Of a stretch of 35,513 bases of DNA, positions 25,086 through 34,689 are shown piece after piece (positions within the stretch are counted from its first letter, which is position 1; each line of letters begins with the position of its first letter). The stretch is from a bacterium (lineage in GTDB: Bacteria; CLD3; SB21). The stretch is taken from NCBI GenBank assembly GCA_013359335.1, contig JABWBZ010000016.1, positions 1 to 35,513 of the forward strand. The letters are read 5' to 3'. A program made the translations under genes and the position numbers. The notes beneath the pieces were generated by a model that was not told the DNA's origin, did not search any database, and saw nothing but the letters and a program-made list of their open reading frames with translations.

Positions 25086-26159
25086 ATGGTCATGAAAAAT
25101 AAAATTCGTCTCATTTCGTTAATCGGAATTACGCTGATTATCGTTTTAGCTTTTTCGATCAATAAACTAACCTCCGAACAAAAAACCAATACCGGGAAAT
25201 CCACGCGTTCGGCCGATCCAACGATTGCAGTTCGCGCACATGTGATCAAACCTGAAAAGCTGAGCAATCGCGTGCTCACGACGGGGACGATTTTGGCTAA
25301 TGAAGAAGTGGATTTGCGCAGTGAAATTTCAGGGCGGATCATGCAGATCGCTTTTACGGAAGGTTCGCGGATCAATAAGGGGCAATTGCTGATCAAAATC
25401 AACGACGCCGAATTGCAGGCGCAGTTGGAGCGTGCGGAATCGCGCCGCAAGTTGGCGGAAACGAATGAGAACCGTCAACGCCAGCTTCTGGAAAAAAACG
25501 CCATCAGCCAGGGCGAGTATGACGTTGCGCTCAATGAACTCAATATCGTCAAAGCCGATATCGATCTGATCAAAGCGCAGATTGACAAAACGGAATTACG
25601 GGCGCCGTTCGACGGCGTGATCGGATTGAAATACGTCAGCGAGGGAAGTTTTATTACCAATTCGAGTCAAATCGCCCGGCTCCAGAATCTCACGAGCGTG
25701 AAAATCGATTTTAGCGTTCCGGAAAAATATTCAGGCTCCGTGAGAATAGGCAATGCCATCGTATTTCGGGTACAAGGCAGCGATAAAGAATACCGCGGAA
25801 AAATCTATGCGATCGAACCGAAGATCGATCCTGTGACTCGCACGGTTCAACTGCGCGCCATCTCGACGTTCGCTGACGACCGTGTGCTGCCCGGCGCATT
25901 TGCCAACGTTGAATTGGTTCTTGCGGAAATCAACGATGCGTTATTAATTCCCACTCAGGCGCTGGTTCCCGAATTAAAAGGACAAAAAGTTTATTTGTAT
26001 AAAAACGGCGAAGCCGTAAGTCAGAGCGTTGAAATCGGCATGCGCACGGAAAACCAGATCCAGATCGTCAGCGGCATCCGGCCGAACGATACGCTGATCA
26101 CGACCGGTATTTTGCAATTACGCGGCGGCGCACCGGTTAAAATTTTGGAATTTGAGTAA
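25086..26159 (+). CDS. RND efflux periplasmic adaptor (HlyD/AcrA family)
   Basis: The 357-residue membrane fusion protein has an N-terminal signal/anchor helix (about 8-25). The lipoyl half-motif is at VDLRSEISGRIMQIAF. A coiled-coil hairpin follows (AQLERAESRRKLAETNENRQRQLLEKNAISQGEYD), then the second lipoyl half (LRAPFDGVIGLKYVSEGSFI), beta-barrel and membrane-proximal domains. The start is ATG 25086 or 25092; the first touches the stop of the upstream gene. It joins the inner-membrane pump to an outer-membrane channel. No TolC-like gene lies in the window. Confidence 0.94.
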   Translation: MVMKNKIRLISLIGITLIIVLAFSINKLTSEQKTNTGKSTRSADPTIAVRAHVIKPEKLSNRVLTTGTILANEEVDLRSEISGRIMQIAFTEGSRINKGQLLIKINDAELQAQLERAESRRKLAETNENRQRQLLEKNAISQGEYDVALNELNIVKADIDLIKAQIDKTELRAPFDGVIGLKYVSEGSFITNSSQIARLQNLTSVKIDFSVPEKYSGSVRIGNAIVFRVQGSDKEYRGKIYAIEPKIDPVTRTVQLRAISTFADDRVLPGAFANVELVLAEINDALLIPTQALVPELKGQKVYLYKNGEAVSQSVEIGMRTENQIQIVSGIRPNDTLITTGILQLRGGAPVKILEFE

Positions 26160-26199
26160 TGCCTCGCAAAGCCAAGACGTGGTATCGGTTTTTCACAGC

Positions 26200-26216
26200 C
26201 TCGCGATCCCCGCGAG
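26200..26216. other. intercistronic stem-loop between adaptor and pump genes
   Basis: CTCGCG and CGCGAG form a 6-bp GC stem with a 5-base loop in the 103-base gap. A T-rich stretch follows about 8 bases later. It could be a weak attenuator or mRNA-processing element. Confidence 0.4.
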
Positions 26217-26262
26217 AATATCGTTTTTATTTACGGCGTAGCTTCTTACCAAAGGACACTTT

Positions 26263-29200
26263 ATGAGTCTATCCGCAACATGTATTCGCCGTCCTGTTTT
26301 GGCGATGGTGCTTAATATCGTCGTCGTTCTTTTCGGCGTCATTGGTTTCACCTATCTCGGTGTTCGGGAATATCCCGCCGTCGATCCCCCCATCGTAACG
26401 GTCAGTACAAATTACACCGGCGCCAATGCCGACGTGATCGAATCGCAAATTACCGAACCGCTTGAAGAATCGATCAACGGCATCGCGGGCATTCGTTCGC
26501 TTACGTCGACAAGCCGTGAAGCGCGAAGCACCATCACCGTCGAATTTGATCTGGAAATCGATCTTGAAGCAGCGGCGAACGACGTACGCGACCGTGTCTC
26601 CCGCGCCATGCGCAATTTGCCGGTCGATGCCGATCCTCCGGTCGTCACCAAAGCCGACGCGAACGCCTCACCGGTTGTGTCGATCAATCTGCAAAGCGAC
26701 ACACGCAGCCTGATCGACATTTCCGCCTTTGCCAATAATGTTTTTAAAGAACGTTTGCAGACGATACCGGGCGTTAGTGAAATCCGCATCTGGGGCGAAA
26801 AAAAATACGCCATGCGCATCTGGCTCGATCCGGCAAAAATGGCCGCCTATCAATTAACGCCGCTCGACGTACGCAACGCGCTTAATCGGGAAAACGTCGA
26901 ACTTCCCAGCGGCCGCATTGAAGGCGACGCTACGGAACTTACCGTGCGTACCATTGCGCGGTTGACGACGCCGGCGGAATTCGACGACCTGATTATTAAA
27001 GAAGTTGGCGGCAACATTGTGCGCCTCAAAGATATCGGCCAAGCCGTTCTCGGACCGGAAAACGAACGAACCATTCTCAAACGCGACGGTATTCCGGCCA
27101 TCGGTATTGTAGCGGTACCGCAGCCCGGCGCGAATAACATTGCCATCGCGGATGAATTTTATAAACGCGTGGAGCAAATCAAAGCCGAGCTTCCGAAAGA
27201 TCTGCGAGTCGACTATGCGTTTGATGTGACGAAATATATTCGCAAATCGATCGGCGAGGTGGAGGAAACGATTTTTATTGCGTTCGGTTTAGTCGTGCTG
27301 ATTATTTTCCTTTTCCTGCGCGATTGGAGAACGACGCTGATACCGGTTCTGGCCATTCCGATCTCGCTGATCGGCTCGTTTTTCATCATGTATATGTTCA
27401 ATTTTTCGATCAACGTGCTCACGCTGCTGGGAATTGTTTTGGCGATCGGTTTGGTCGTCGATGATGCGATCGTTGTGCTGGAAAATATTTACGCAAAAGT
27501 CGAACAAGGCATGCCTCCGTTGCAAGCCGGATTTAAAGGTTCGGCGGAAATTTATTTTGCCGTCATTTCGACAACCGTGGCGCTCGCGGCTGTTTTTCTG
27601 CCCGTGATTTTTTTGCAAGGTCTGACCGGCCGGCTTTTTCGTGAATTCGGAATCGTCGTTGCCGGTTCGGTGATCATTTCAGCGTTCGTCTCGCTGACTT
27701 TGACGCCGATGATGAGTACGCGCATCATCCAATCGCACATGCAGCATAACTGGTTTTATAATATCACGGAACCGTTTTTCGTCGCGTTGAGTAACGGCTA
27801 CCGCAAAACATTACATGCTTTCATGCATCGCCGTTGGCTGGGATTTGTGGCCATGGTTTTTTCGGCTATTTTAATTTTTGTTTTAGGAGCGTCGATTCCA
27901 TCAGAATTAGCGCCGTTAGAAGACCGCAGTTGGCTTCAAATCTCGACTACCGCGCCGGAAGGAGCGACGTTTGAGTACATGGACTCGTACATGAGCCGCA
28001 TGGTGGATATGATCAAGGAAACTCTTCCGGAGGCCCAAGCCGTCATGAGCGTGACGTCACCGGGATTTGCGGCGTCGGGTTCTGTGAATTCCGGTTTTGT
28101 GCGGCTTTTCCTTAAAGATCCGCAGGATCGTACACGAACCCAGCAGGAAGTTGCCGACGATCTGATGAAGAAAATAAAATTTTTTACGGAAGCCAGGACC
28201 ATCGTGATACAGGAACAGTCGATTCGCGCGGGCGGCGGCGGATTGCCGGTTCAATTTGTTTTGCAGGCCCCGAACTTTGAAAAACTGCGTGAAGCGCTTC
28301 CGAAATTTTTCGAAGCGGCGCGGCAGCGGCCGGAATTCCAGGTCGTCGACGTTAATTTGAAATTCAACAAACCCGAAATCAGAATCGATATCGACCGCAA
28401 TCGCGCTAAGGCGCTGGGCGTTTCGGCCAGCGATATCGCGCAGACGCTGCAATTGGCCTACAGCGGACAACGGTTCGGTTACTTTATCATGGACGGCAAA
28501 CAATACCAGATCATCGGGCAAGTGGCCAGAGCCAAACGCGATGAACCGCTCGACATGAAATCCTTGTACGTTAAAAATCAGGATGGGAAATTGATTCAGT
28601 TGGACAATCTGGTGACGCTGACCGAGCAGGTAAGTCCTCCGCAGTTGTATCGATTCAATCGTTATATTTCGGCAACGGTGTCGGCCGGATTAAACAAAGG
28701 TTATACGATGGGCGAGGGCATCAAAGCGATGCAGGAAATTGCTGACGATATCCTGGATGATACATTTAGCACGGCTTTGGACGGCCCATCGAAAGATTTT
28801 TCAGAAAGTTCGTCGAGTTTATTGTTTGCATTTTTATTGGCTTTGATTCTGATCTACCTCGTTTTGTCCGCGCAATTTGAAAGTTTCCGCGGTCCGTTTA
28901 TTATTTTATTTACCGTGCCGCTCGCTATGGCTGGCGCGCTTTTGTCGTTGTGGGTTTTCGGGCAGACATTGAATATTTTTTCGCAAATCGGGCAGATTGT
29001 GCTGATCGGTTTGGTCACAAAAAACGGAATTTTGATCGTGGAATTTGCCAATCAGCGCCTTGCGGCAGGATTATCAGTACGCGACGCCGTTATTGATGCC
29101 GCGACGGCGCGCTTGCGGCCGATTCTGATGACGAGCTTATCGACGATTCTTGGAATTTTACCGATTGCGCTGGCGCTCGGCGCCGGATCGGAAAGCCGTG

Positions 29201-29364
29201 TTCCGATGGGTATCGCCGTCGTGGGCGGGCTTATTTTTTCAGGTCTGCTGACGTTGTATGTGATTCCAGCGATCTACACGTATTTTACCAAAGAAGGACA
29301 AGCCGTTTCCAACGTTGCCGATGTTCCTGAAGAAGTCAAAGAAGCGGAATACCAAAGCGTTTAA
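26263..29364 (+). CDS. RND-type multidrug efflux pump (AcrB/MexB, HAE1 family)
   Basis: The 1033-residue inner-membrane pump has the expected 12 membrane helices and two large periplasmic loops. The proton relay is present: Asp400/Asp401 in GLVVDDAIVVLEN and Lys920 in GLVTKNGILIVEFANQ. The N-terminal RRPVLAMVLNIVVVLFGVIGF helix and the GVREYPAVDPPIVTV segment are typical. AAAGGA lies about 6 bases before ATG. With the adaptor it would export drugs, bile-like compounds or solvents through an outer-membrane channel encoded elsewhere. The substrate range cannot be read from sequence. Confidence 0.97.
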   Translation: MSLSATCIRRPVLAMVLNIVVVLFGVIGFTYLGVREYPAVDPPIVTVSTNYTGANADVIESQITEPLEESINGIAGIRSLTSTSREARSTITVEFDLEIDLEAAANDVRDRVSRAMRNLPVDADPPVVTKADANASPVVSINLQSDTRSLIDISAFANNVFKERLQTIPGVSEIRIWGEKKYAMRIWLDPAKMAAYQLTPLDVRNALNRENVELPSGRIEGDATELTVRTIARLTTPAEFDDLIIKEVGGNIVRLKDIGQAVLGPENERTILKRDGIPAIGIVAVPQPGANNIAIADEFYKRVEQIKAELPKDLRVDYAFDVTKYIRKSIGEVEETIFIAFGLVVLIIFLFLRDWRTTLIPVLAIPISLIGSFFIMYMFNFSINVLTLLGIVLAIGLVVDDAIVVLENIYAKVEQGMPPLQAGFKGSAEIYFAVISTTVALAAVFLPVIFLQGLTGRLFREFGIVVAGSVIISAFVSLTLTPMMSTRIIQSHMQHNWFYNITEPFFVALSNGYRKTLHAFMHRRWLGFVAMVFSAILIFVLGASIPSELAPLEDRSWLQISTTAPEGATFEYMDSYMSRMVDMIKETLPEAQAVMSVTSPGFAASGSVNSGFVRLFLKDPQDRTRTQQEVADDLMKKIKFFTEARTIVIQEQSIRAGGGGLPVQFVLQAPNFEKLREALPKFFEAARQRPEFQVVDVNLKFNKPEIRIDIDRNRAKALGVSASDIAQTLQLAYSGQRFGYFIMDGKQYQIIGQVARAKRDEPLDMKSLYVKNQDGKLIQLDNLVTLTEQVSPPQLYRFNRYISATVSAGLNKGYTMGEGIKAMQEIADDILDDTFSTALDGPSKDFSESSSSLLFAFLLALILIYLVLSAQFESFRGPFIILFTVPLAMAGALLSLWVFGQTLNIFSQIGQIVLIGLVTKNGILIVEFANQRLAAGLSVRDAVIDAATARLRPILMTSLSTILGILPIALALGAGSESRVPMGIAVVGGLIFSGLLTLYVIPAIYTYFTKEGQAVSNVADVPEEVKEAEYQSV

Positions 29365-29436
29365 CCCGTCTCAAATAAATATTACCACACAAAGCTCCGC
29401 CACGACGGATTGGCTGCAAAGGCCGAAATGTGATCA

Positions 29437-29461
29437 GGGAAATATCCGTTTAAGATTTCCC
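29437..29461. other. inverted repeat after the efflux pump gene
   Basis: GGGAAAT and ATTTCCC pair (7 bp, 11-base loop) in the 164-base gap between the pump and the DUF4350 gene. There is no T-run on the plus strand. It may be a factor-dependent terminator or an operator. Confidence 0.35.
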
Positions 29462-29528
29462 GTTATCCTAAGAAAAATTGGAGCCCTTTGAAAATAACCT
29501 TTGCACCGACGCAGTTTCAGTTGAACAA

Positions 29529-30830
29529 ATGATTGACACCATGAATTCATCCGGAAAAAATATTCTGATTATTACTTTGATCGTTAGCGTGGGTGTTGTT
29601 TTTATCACGCTTTTGTCCGACGTTTCCGATTCGAAAGATTCGGCTTTTATATATTCATCGTACAACACACACGCCAACGGCACGCATGCGCTGTATACGC
29701 TGCTCGGCGAATCGGGTTTTTCGCCGGCACGGCTGCGGAAAGATTTTCGCGCCAAAGAACTTGCCGGCCAACGTAACGTCCTTATCAGCGTAGCGCCAAT
29801 CGACACATTGGGCCATGCCGAACTGGATTCGCTGAGCGATCGTGTGTTCAACGGATCGACGGCCATATTTTTTTACAGCCGCTCGATCGCAAAACTTCTG
29901 CTTCGCTTTGGAATTCATCACGGCGATTTTTATGGGTCCGATTTATTGACGTTGCAGCAACCCGCCGCTCACAACGTGTTTGTCGATACGCTCAGCGTTC
30001 CGAACGCCGATTCAGGAAAGATTATATCCGCGCGTTTCTATTCCGATTCCGCGGTGTACACCGTTTTGTATGCCAATGATCGTTGCGATGCGATTATCGA
30101 AGTTCCTCACGGCGAAGGCGCGTTCATTTTTTTTCATTCGCCGGATTACGTGTCCAATGCTCATTTGGCCGAAGGCCGTCAGGCGGATGCGCTTATCCGG
30201 ATGATGACGTTTACGGCGTCGGGCGATTACCGTTCGTTTAACCGGATTTATTTCGATGAATACCACCAGGGTTTTCGGGAGTTTCAATCGTTCATTCAAT
30301 GGTTTGACGAATGGCCGGTTAAATTTGGAATTTTGATTGCGTGCCTTGGGCTGATTATTTGGGCGTATTCCGGAGCAAGGCGGTTCGGCCGGCCGGTGCC
30401 GGTGCGCGTTCAACCGGTACGTTCATCCAAAGCGCATATCGAATCCGTCACGCGCGTATACCGGCGCGCCCGCGCCAACCGGCTCATTCTCAAAATCTGG
30501 CGGCAATGGCTGATGCAATTTCTCTACGACCGTTATAAAACCGGATCGGAAACGAAACTTGCGCAGATGCTGGCCAATCGTTATAATCTCAACGGCGAAA
30601 CGGTTCTCAAACTCTTCCGTGAGACCGACCGCAAAATCCGCGACGCGGAAATGGCGGCAACGCAGGAACCCGTTCAAAAACGCGAAGTATCGATAGCCGA
30701 CGGCGATCTGACAAGGCTTTGCCGCCATATCGATGCGCTTTATTTTTTACATCAGAAAAAAATTCATGTAACTTCGGAGAAATCTCTTGATGGAAAATCC
30801 CAGCACCATGACGCAAACCGTCGCCGATAA
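29529..30830 (+). CDS. DUF4350 domain membrane protein
   Basis: The product is 433 residues from ATG 29529. ATG 29541 is equally possible, and a TTG at 29478 would add 17 residues; no candidate has a strong ribosome binding site. A membrane helix near the N terminus (NILIITLIVSVGVVFITLL) precedes a DUF4350 domain with the SSYNTHANGTHALYTLLGESGF pattern. A second membrane helix (about 267-287) and an Arg-rich cytoplasmic tail follow. DUF4350 proteins usually accompany MoxR and DUF58 genes in envelope or stress loci. Its stop overlaps the moxR-like gene by about 40 bases. Confidence 0.87.
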   Translation: MIDTMNSSGKNILIITLIVSVGVVFITLLSDVSDSKDSAFIYSSYNTHANGTHALYTLLGESGFSPARLRKDFRAKELAGQRNVLISVAPIDTLGHAELDSLSDRVFNGSTAIFFYSRSIAKLLLRFGIHHGDFYGSDLLTLQQPAAHNVFVDTLSVPNADSGKIISARFYSDSAVYTVLYANDRCDAIIEVPHGEGAFIFFHSPDYVSNAHLAEGRQADALIRMMTFTASGDYRSFNRIYFDEYHQGFREFQSFIQWFDEWPVKFGILIACLGLIIWAYSGARRFGRPVPVRVQPVRSSKAHIESVTRVYRRARANRLILKIWRQWLMQFLYDRYKTGSETKLAQMLANRYNLNGETVLKLFRETDRKIRDAEMAATQEPVQKREVSIADGDLTRLCRHIDALYFLHQKKIHVTSEKSLDGKSQHHDANRRR

Positions 30831-31752
30831 ACTGCGCGCGGAAATCCAAAAAGTTATTGTCGGACAATCGTACGTGATCGATCACGCGATGATTGCCTTG
30901 TTCAGCGGCGGCCACGTTTTGCTTGAAGGCGTTCCGGGCACTGCCAAAACGCTTCTCGTAAAAACAATGGCGATGGCGATGACCGGCGATTTCAAACGCA
31001 TTCAATTTACGCCCGATCTAATGCCATCGGATGTTGTCGGTACAAATGTTTTCGATTCCAAATCATCCGCTTTCGTATTGAAAAAAGGCCCGATTTTTAC
31101 CAACCTTGCGTTGATCGACGAGGTCAATCGCGCCCCGGCCAAAACACAGGCTGCTTTGTTGGAGGTTATGGAAGAACGGCAAGTAACTATTGATGGCACA
31201 CGTTATCCGTTGTCCGAACCGTTCATCGTTTTTGCCACGCAGAATCCTATCGAATACGAAGGCACGTACGCGCTGCCTGAGGCGCAGTTGGATCGTTTTA
31301 TGTTCAAAATCATGATCGATTATCCCGCGGCTGAAGAAGAAAATCAGATCCTGAGAAATTATCATCACGGATTTACGACGCGCGATCTTTCCAGCGCTCA
31401 TGTCGGCAGCGTCGTCACGCCGGCCGATATCGAGCGATGCCGCGCGGAAATTCAAAACGTTAAAATCGAAGAAAGCGTGATCGGCTATATTACGCAAATC
31501 GTACGCAAAACGCGCGACTACCCCAGCATACTGGTCGGCGCCAGCCCGCGCGCCGCCGTGTCCTTGCTCCTTGCTGCCAAAACCCGTACGGCGATGCGCG
31601 GCCTCGATTATGTCAATCCTGACGATATTAAATTTATCGCACGCCCCGTGTTGCGCCATCGTATCCTGCTGCAGCCGGAGATGGAATTGGAAGGCATTCG
31701 TTCCGACGAAGTCATCGGAGAAATTCTCAACATCGTGCCGGTGCCGCGATGA
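30790..31752 (+). CDS. MoxR family AAA+ ATPase
   Basis: The 320-residue protein carries Walker A (GVPGTAKT, 47-54), Walker B (LALIDE, 106-111), sensor 1 (ATQNP) and the MoxR motif EGTYALPEAQLDRFMFK. ATG 30790 lies after a CGGAG element; the TTG one codon upstream is not needed. MoxR ATPases act as chaperones that insert metals or mature partner proteins, often with DUF58/VWA proteins. Here it overlaps a DUF4350 gene upstream and a deacetylase-SUMF1 gene downstream (ATGA), and no DUF58 or VWA gene is present. Confidence 0.95.
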   Translation: MENPSTMTQTVADKLRAEIQKVIVGQSYVIDHAMIALFSGGHVLLEGVPGTAKTLLVKTMAMAMTGDFKRIQFTPDLMPSDVVGTNVFDSKSSAFVLKKGPIFTNLALIDEVNRAPAKTQAALLEVMEERQVTIDGTRYPLSEPFIVFATQNPIEYEGTYALPEAQLDRFMFKIMIDYPAAEEENQILRNYHHGFTTRDLSSAHVGSVVTPADIERCRAEIQNVKIEESVIGYITQIVRKTRDYPSILVGASPRAAVSLLLAAKTRTAMRGLDYVNPDDIKFIARPVLRHRILLQPEMELEGIRSDEVIGEILNIVPVPR

Positions 31753-33407
31753 AACAGACATCTCCTTCGGCGTGTTCGTCCCTTCAACTCCGCCCAGGAA
31801 TCGAACTCCTGCTTTTATTCATTTTGACAGTACACGGCTATTCGCAAAAATTCATAAGCATCACCATCGATGATCCGCATACGGAATCCACGCCTTTGCT
31901 GTTGTGGCCAGAACGCAACGATCGCATTCTAAACGCTCTCCAAACTAATGATTTGAAAGCCGCGTTGTTTGTTTGTGGCAAGCGCGTGGACAACGATGAA
32001 GGACGCGAACTCCTGAAAGCTTGGGATCGCAATAATCATCGAATCGCCAATCATTCGTACTCTCATTTTTATTTCCACTCGAATAAACAAACGTTACAAT
32101 CTTTTCAAAATGATTTCCTCAAAGGCGATTCGGTTATTCAATCGTACCGTAATTATACCAAGTTATTTCGATTTCCCTATTTGAAAGAAGGCAACTCGAT
32201 CGAGAAACGCGACGGCTTTAGAAATTTTCTACAGGAACAGCGTTACCAAAACGGTCATGTAACCATCGACGCTTCCGATTGGTATGTTGATCAACGCCTG
32301 CGCGACACATTGGCCAAAAATCCGAATGCCGACTTGACGGGTTACAAAGAATTTTACATCCGGCATATTTTAGATCGCGCAGAATATTACGACGGTCTTG
32401 CGCGTGAATATGTAAAACGTCCGATCTTTCACACGCTTTTGCTTCATCACAATCTTCTCAATGCCCTGTTCCTGGATGCGCTTATTCAACGGCTTAAACA
32501 AAACGGATGGACGTTGATCGATGCCGACAGCGCGTACACCGATTCCGTTTATTCGCTAAACCCGGATGTTACTCCGGCCGGCGAAAGTTTAGTGTGGGCG
32601 ATTGCGAAAATCAGCGGCGCCACGGGTTTACGCTATCCGGCAGAAGACGGTCTGTACGAAAAAGAAAAATTAGACAGCTTCTTGTTGAAATTTGATGCCG
32701 CCTGGCGCGATACTTTAACCGGAATGAATTTCCAAAAAATCAAACCGGGAGAATTTTTAATGGGGCTTCAAAACGACTCAAGCGCGCCGCCTCATTCCGT
32801 ACGTATTACCAAACCGTTTTTCATCAGCCGCTACGAAGTGACGCAAAAGCAGTGGAGAACGATTATGGACACCAACCCAAGCCAATTCAAAGATTGCGGT
32901 GATGATTGCCCGGTTGAAAATGTTAATTGGTTCGAGGTAAAAAAATTTATCGAAAAGCTGAATGCCAGAACCGGGTTGACATTTCGATTGCCTACTGAAA
33001 CCGAATGGGAATATATTTGCCGCGCCGGAACATCGACGGCGTTTAATACCGGTGACGTTCTGACAACGGATCAAGCTAATTATGACGGCAACTGGCCGCA
33101 CGGAAATTCCGCTAAAGGAATTTTCCGCGCCAAACCGCTTCCGGTCGGAAGTTTTGCGCCGAACGCATGGAACATCTACGACATGCATGGTAACGTTTGG
33201 GAATGGTGCGAAGATGATTTCTGCCCGTATCCCGACGCAACAGAAACGGATCCTTTGCGTATCTGCAGCGCCGGTAAAAAAATCATCCGCGGCGGCAGTT
33301 GGTATTTCGGCGCTGACATCGCGCGAAGCGGGCGCCGTTATACGCACGAGCCGCAAGATCGCGGCCCGAGCCTTGGATTCCGGTTGGTTCGGGAAATCAC
33401 ACCATAA
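31749..33407 (+). CDS. secreted polysaccharide deacetylase (NodB) fused to a SUMF1-type domain
   Basis: The 552-residue protein has a signal peptide (about 1-33). A NodB-like deacetylase domain spans about 34-300, with its motifs intact: TIDDP (Asp41/Asp42), HSYSH (His102/His106) and RFPY (141-144). A formylglycine-generating-enzyme-like (SUMF1) domain spans about 326-550, with PGEFLMG, RLPTETEWEYICRAG, MHGNVWEWCED and RGGSW. The SUMF1 domain lacks the catalytic Cys pair after RGGSW (it reads YFGADIARSGRR), so it is probably a binding or structural version. The ATGA overlap couples it to the MoxR gene. The substrate may be a cell-wall or exopolysaccharide glycan. Confidence 0.92.
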   Translation: MKQTSPSACSSLQLRPGIELLLLFILTVHGYSQKFISITIDDPHTESTPLLLWPERNDRILNALQTNDLKAALFVCGKRVDNDEGRELLKAWDRNNHRIANHSYSHFYFHSNKQTLQSFQNDFLKGDSVIQSYRNYTKLFRFPYLKEGNSIEKRDGFRNFLQEQRYQNGHVTIDASDWYVDQRLRDTLAKNPNADLTGYKEFYIRHILDRAEYYDGLAREYVKRPIFHTLLLHHNLLNALFLDALIQRLKQNGWTLIDADSAYTDSVYSLNPDVTPAGESLVWAIAKISGATGLRYPAEDGLYEKEKLDSFLLKFDAAWRDTLTGMNFQKIKPGEFLMGLQNDSSAPPHSVRITKPFFISRYEVTQKQWRTIMDTNPSQFKDCGDDCPVENVNWFEVKKFIEKLNARTGLTFRLPTETEWEYICRAGTSTAFNTGDVLTTDQANYDGNWPHGNSAKGIFRAKPLPVGSFAPNAWNIYDMHGNVWEWCEDDFCPYPDATETDPLRICSAGKKIIRGGSWYFGADIARSGRRYTHEPQDRGPSLGFRLVREITP

Positions 33408-33418
33408 GGAATGACCCT

Positions 33419-34411
33419 ATGATCCGCTCGTATGCTGCAACTGCAAAAAAAAGCATTCTTACTCCGTTTGAATTTACACTTCCGCCGCTTACGGACGTGG
33501 ATGTGGTCATTGCTGTAAAATATTGCGCGCTGTGTCACAGCGACATTCATCTGATCGACGGCGATTGGGGCATCGCAAAATATCCGCTCGTGCCCGGGCA
33601 TGAAATTATCGGACAGATTGTTCAAATCGGAAACAAAGTTGCCGGTTTTTCAGAAGGCCAATGGGTAGGCGTGGGCTGGCAGTCCGGTTCGTGCGGCCAA
33701 TGCGCGCCATGTACTCACGGAATGGAACATCTCTGCGTCACCGGAAAAAAACGTACGTGCGTCAACGGCTTTGGAGGTTTGTCCGAAAAAGTCGTCATTG
33801 ATAGCCGGTTTGTGTACGCGATCCCCGATGGTTTTGAACTGATTTCCGCTGCGCCGCTGATGTGCGCGGGTTTGACGGTATTTTCGCCGTTGGAAAGACT
33901 ATTGCTATCGGATGTACAGCGAGTCGGCGTCATCGGTATCGGCGGGCTCGGCCACCTCGCCGTGCAAATGGCCAAAGCGATGGGCGCGGAAGTGTACGCA
34001 TTTGACAGCGTTTCTGAAAAAGCAAAATCAGCCGAAGTGCTCGGCGCGATCCCCCTTCACGATCCGAAATCCGCGCCGCCGATGAATTTGATTTTGTCGA
34101 CGTCTTCGGCGCAACTCGACTGGAATTTCTGGATGGAACGGCTCGATTTTAACGGGGTTTTTTGTCTGGTGGGTTATCCGCCGGGCGATGTTGCCGTCGC
34201 CAACGATCATTTATTGGACGGACAAAAATCAATTACCGGCAGTGTGATCGGAAGTCCGGCGACGATGCGGCACATGCTGCAGTTTTGTTTACGCCATTCG
34301 ATCCGGCCTCATATTGAAACGATGCCATTTTCGCGTGTGAATGAAGCGCTCGACAGAGTACGCGCAGGAAAAGTCAATTTCAGAATGGTGCTCGAAAACG
34401 ATTGGAAGTAA
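33419..34411 (+). CDS. zinc-dependent alcohol dehydrogenase (cinnamyl-alcohol/YahK-like)
   Basis: The 330-residue medium-chain dehydrogenase has catalytic zinc ligands Cys39 (YCALCHSDIH) and His61 (GHE). The structural zinc site is Cys92, Cys95, Cys98 and Cys106 (CGQCAPC..C). The Rossmann motif GIGGLG at about 175 ends in an Asp (VYAFD) where NADPH-specific relatives have Ser/Arg, which may favour NADH. AAGGA lies about 8 bases before ATG, 11 bases after the previous stop, so co-transcription is plausible. It reduces aldehydes or oxidises alcohols; the true substrate is unknown. Confidence 0.94.
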   Translation: MIRSYAATAKKSILTPFEFTLPPLTDVDVVIAVKYCALCHSDIHLIDGDWGIAKYPLVPGHEIIGQIVQIGNKVAGFSEGQWVGVGWQSGSCGQCAPCTHGMEHLCVTGKKRTCVNGFGGLSEKVVIDSRFVYAIPDGFELISAAPLMCAGLTVFSPLERLLLSDVQRVGVIGIGGLGHLAVQMAKAMGAEVYAFDSVSEKAKSAEVLGAIPLHDPKSAPPMNLILSTSSAQLDWNFWMERLDFNGVFCLVGYPPGDVAVANDHLLDGQKSITGSVIGSPATMRHMLQFCLRHSIRPHIETMPFSRVNEALDRVRAGKVNFRMVLENDWK

Positions 34412-34545
34412 AATTCATATTTTTCTACCTACCTGAACAGATAATTTTTTTTATTTTCTTGCCAATTCAAGCCACAATTCACCCGTTCAGATAAAAAATC
34501 GCCGAGATATCATCAAAAAAATTCCATCGATTTTTCTGGAAAAAT

Positions 34546-34618
34546 GAGCGCTTTCGAGTCTTATTAATAAAAAGAACGTTGAAATAAAAAAAACGTCTTT
34601 TTTAAACTCGAAGAGCTC
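34546..34618. other. long imperfect hairpin in intergenic region
   Basis: The arms at 34546-34559 (GAGCGCTTTCGAGT) and 34606-34618 (ACTCGAAGAGCTC) pair with one extra base. Inside, AAAAAGAACGT (34569-34579) pairs with ACGTCTTTTTT (34593-34603). The result is a ~70-base extended stem-loop between the alcohol dehydrogenase gene and the repeat array. The role is unknown. Confidence 0.5.
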
Positions 34619-34689
34619 TAGCTTCCTAGGGACTTACAGGCTACTCAATCCTTCCCGTTTCTTGCTGACCCAAAGAAACTGCGACGCTG

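Noticed and set aside
31750-31860. remnant of a DUF58 gene after moxR
   Set aside because: The other frames there show no DUF58-like pattern, and the in-frame product has a normal signal peptide for the deacetylase.
33291-33345. active formylglycine-generating enzyme
   Set aside because: The Cys pair expected after RGGSW is absent, and no sulfatase gene is in the window.
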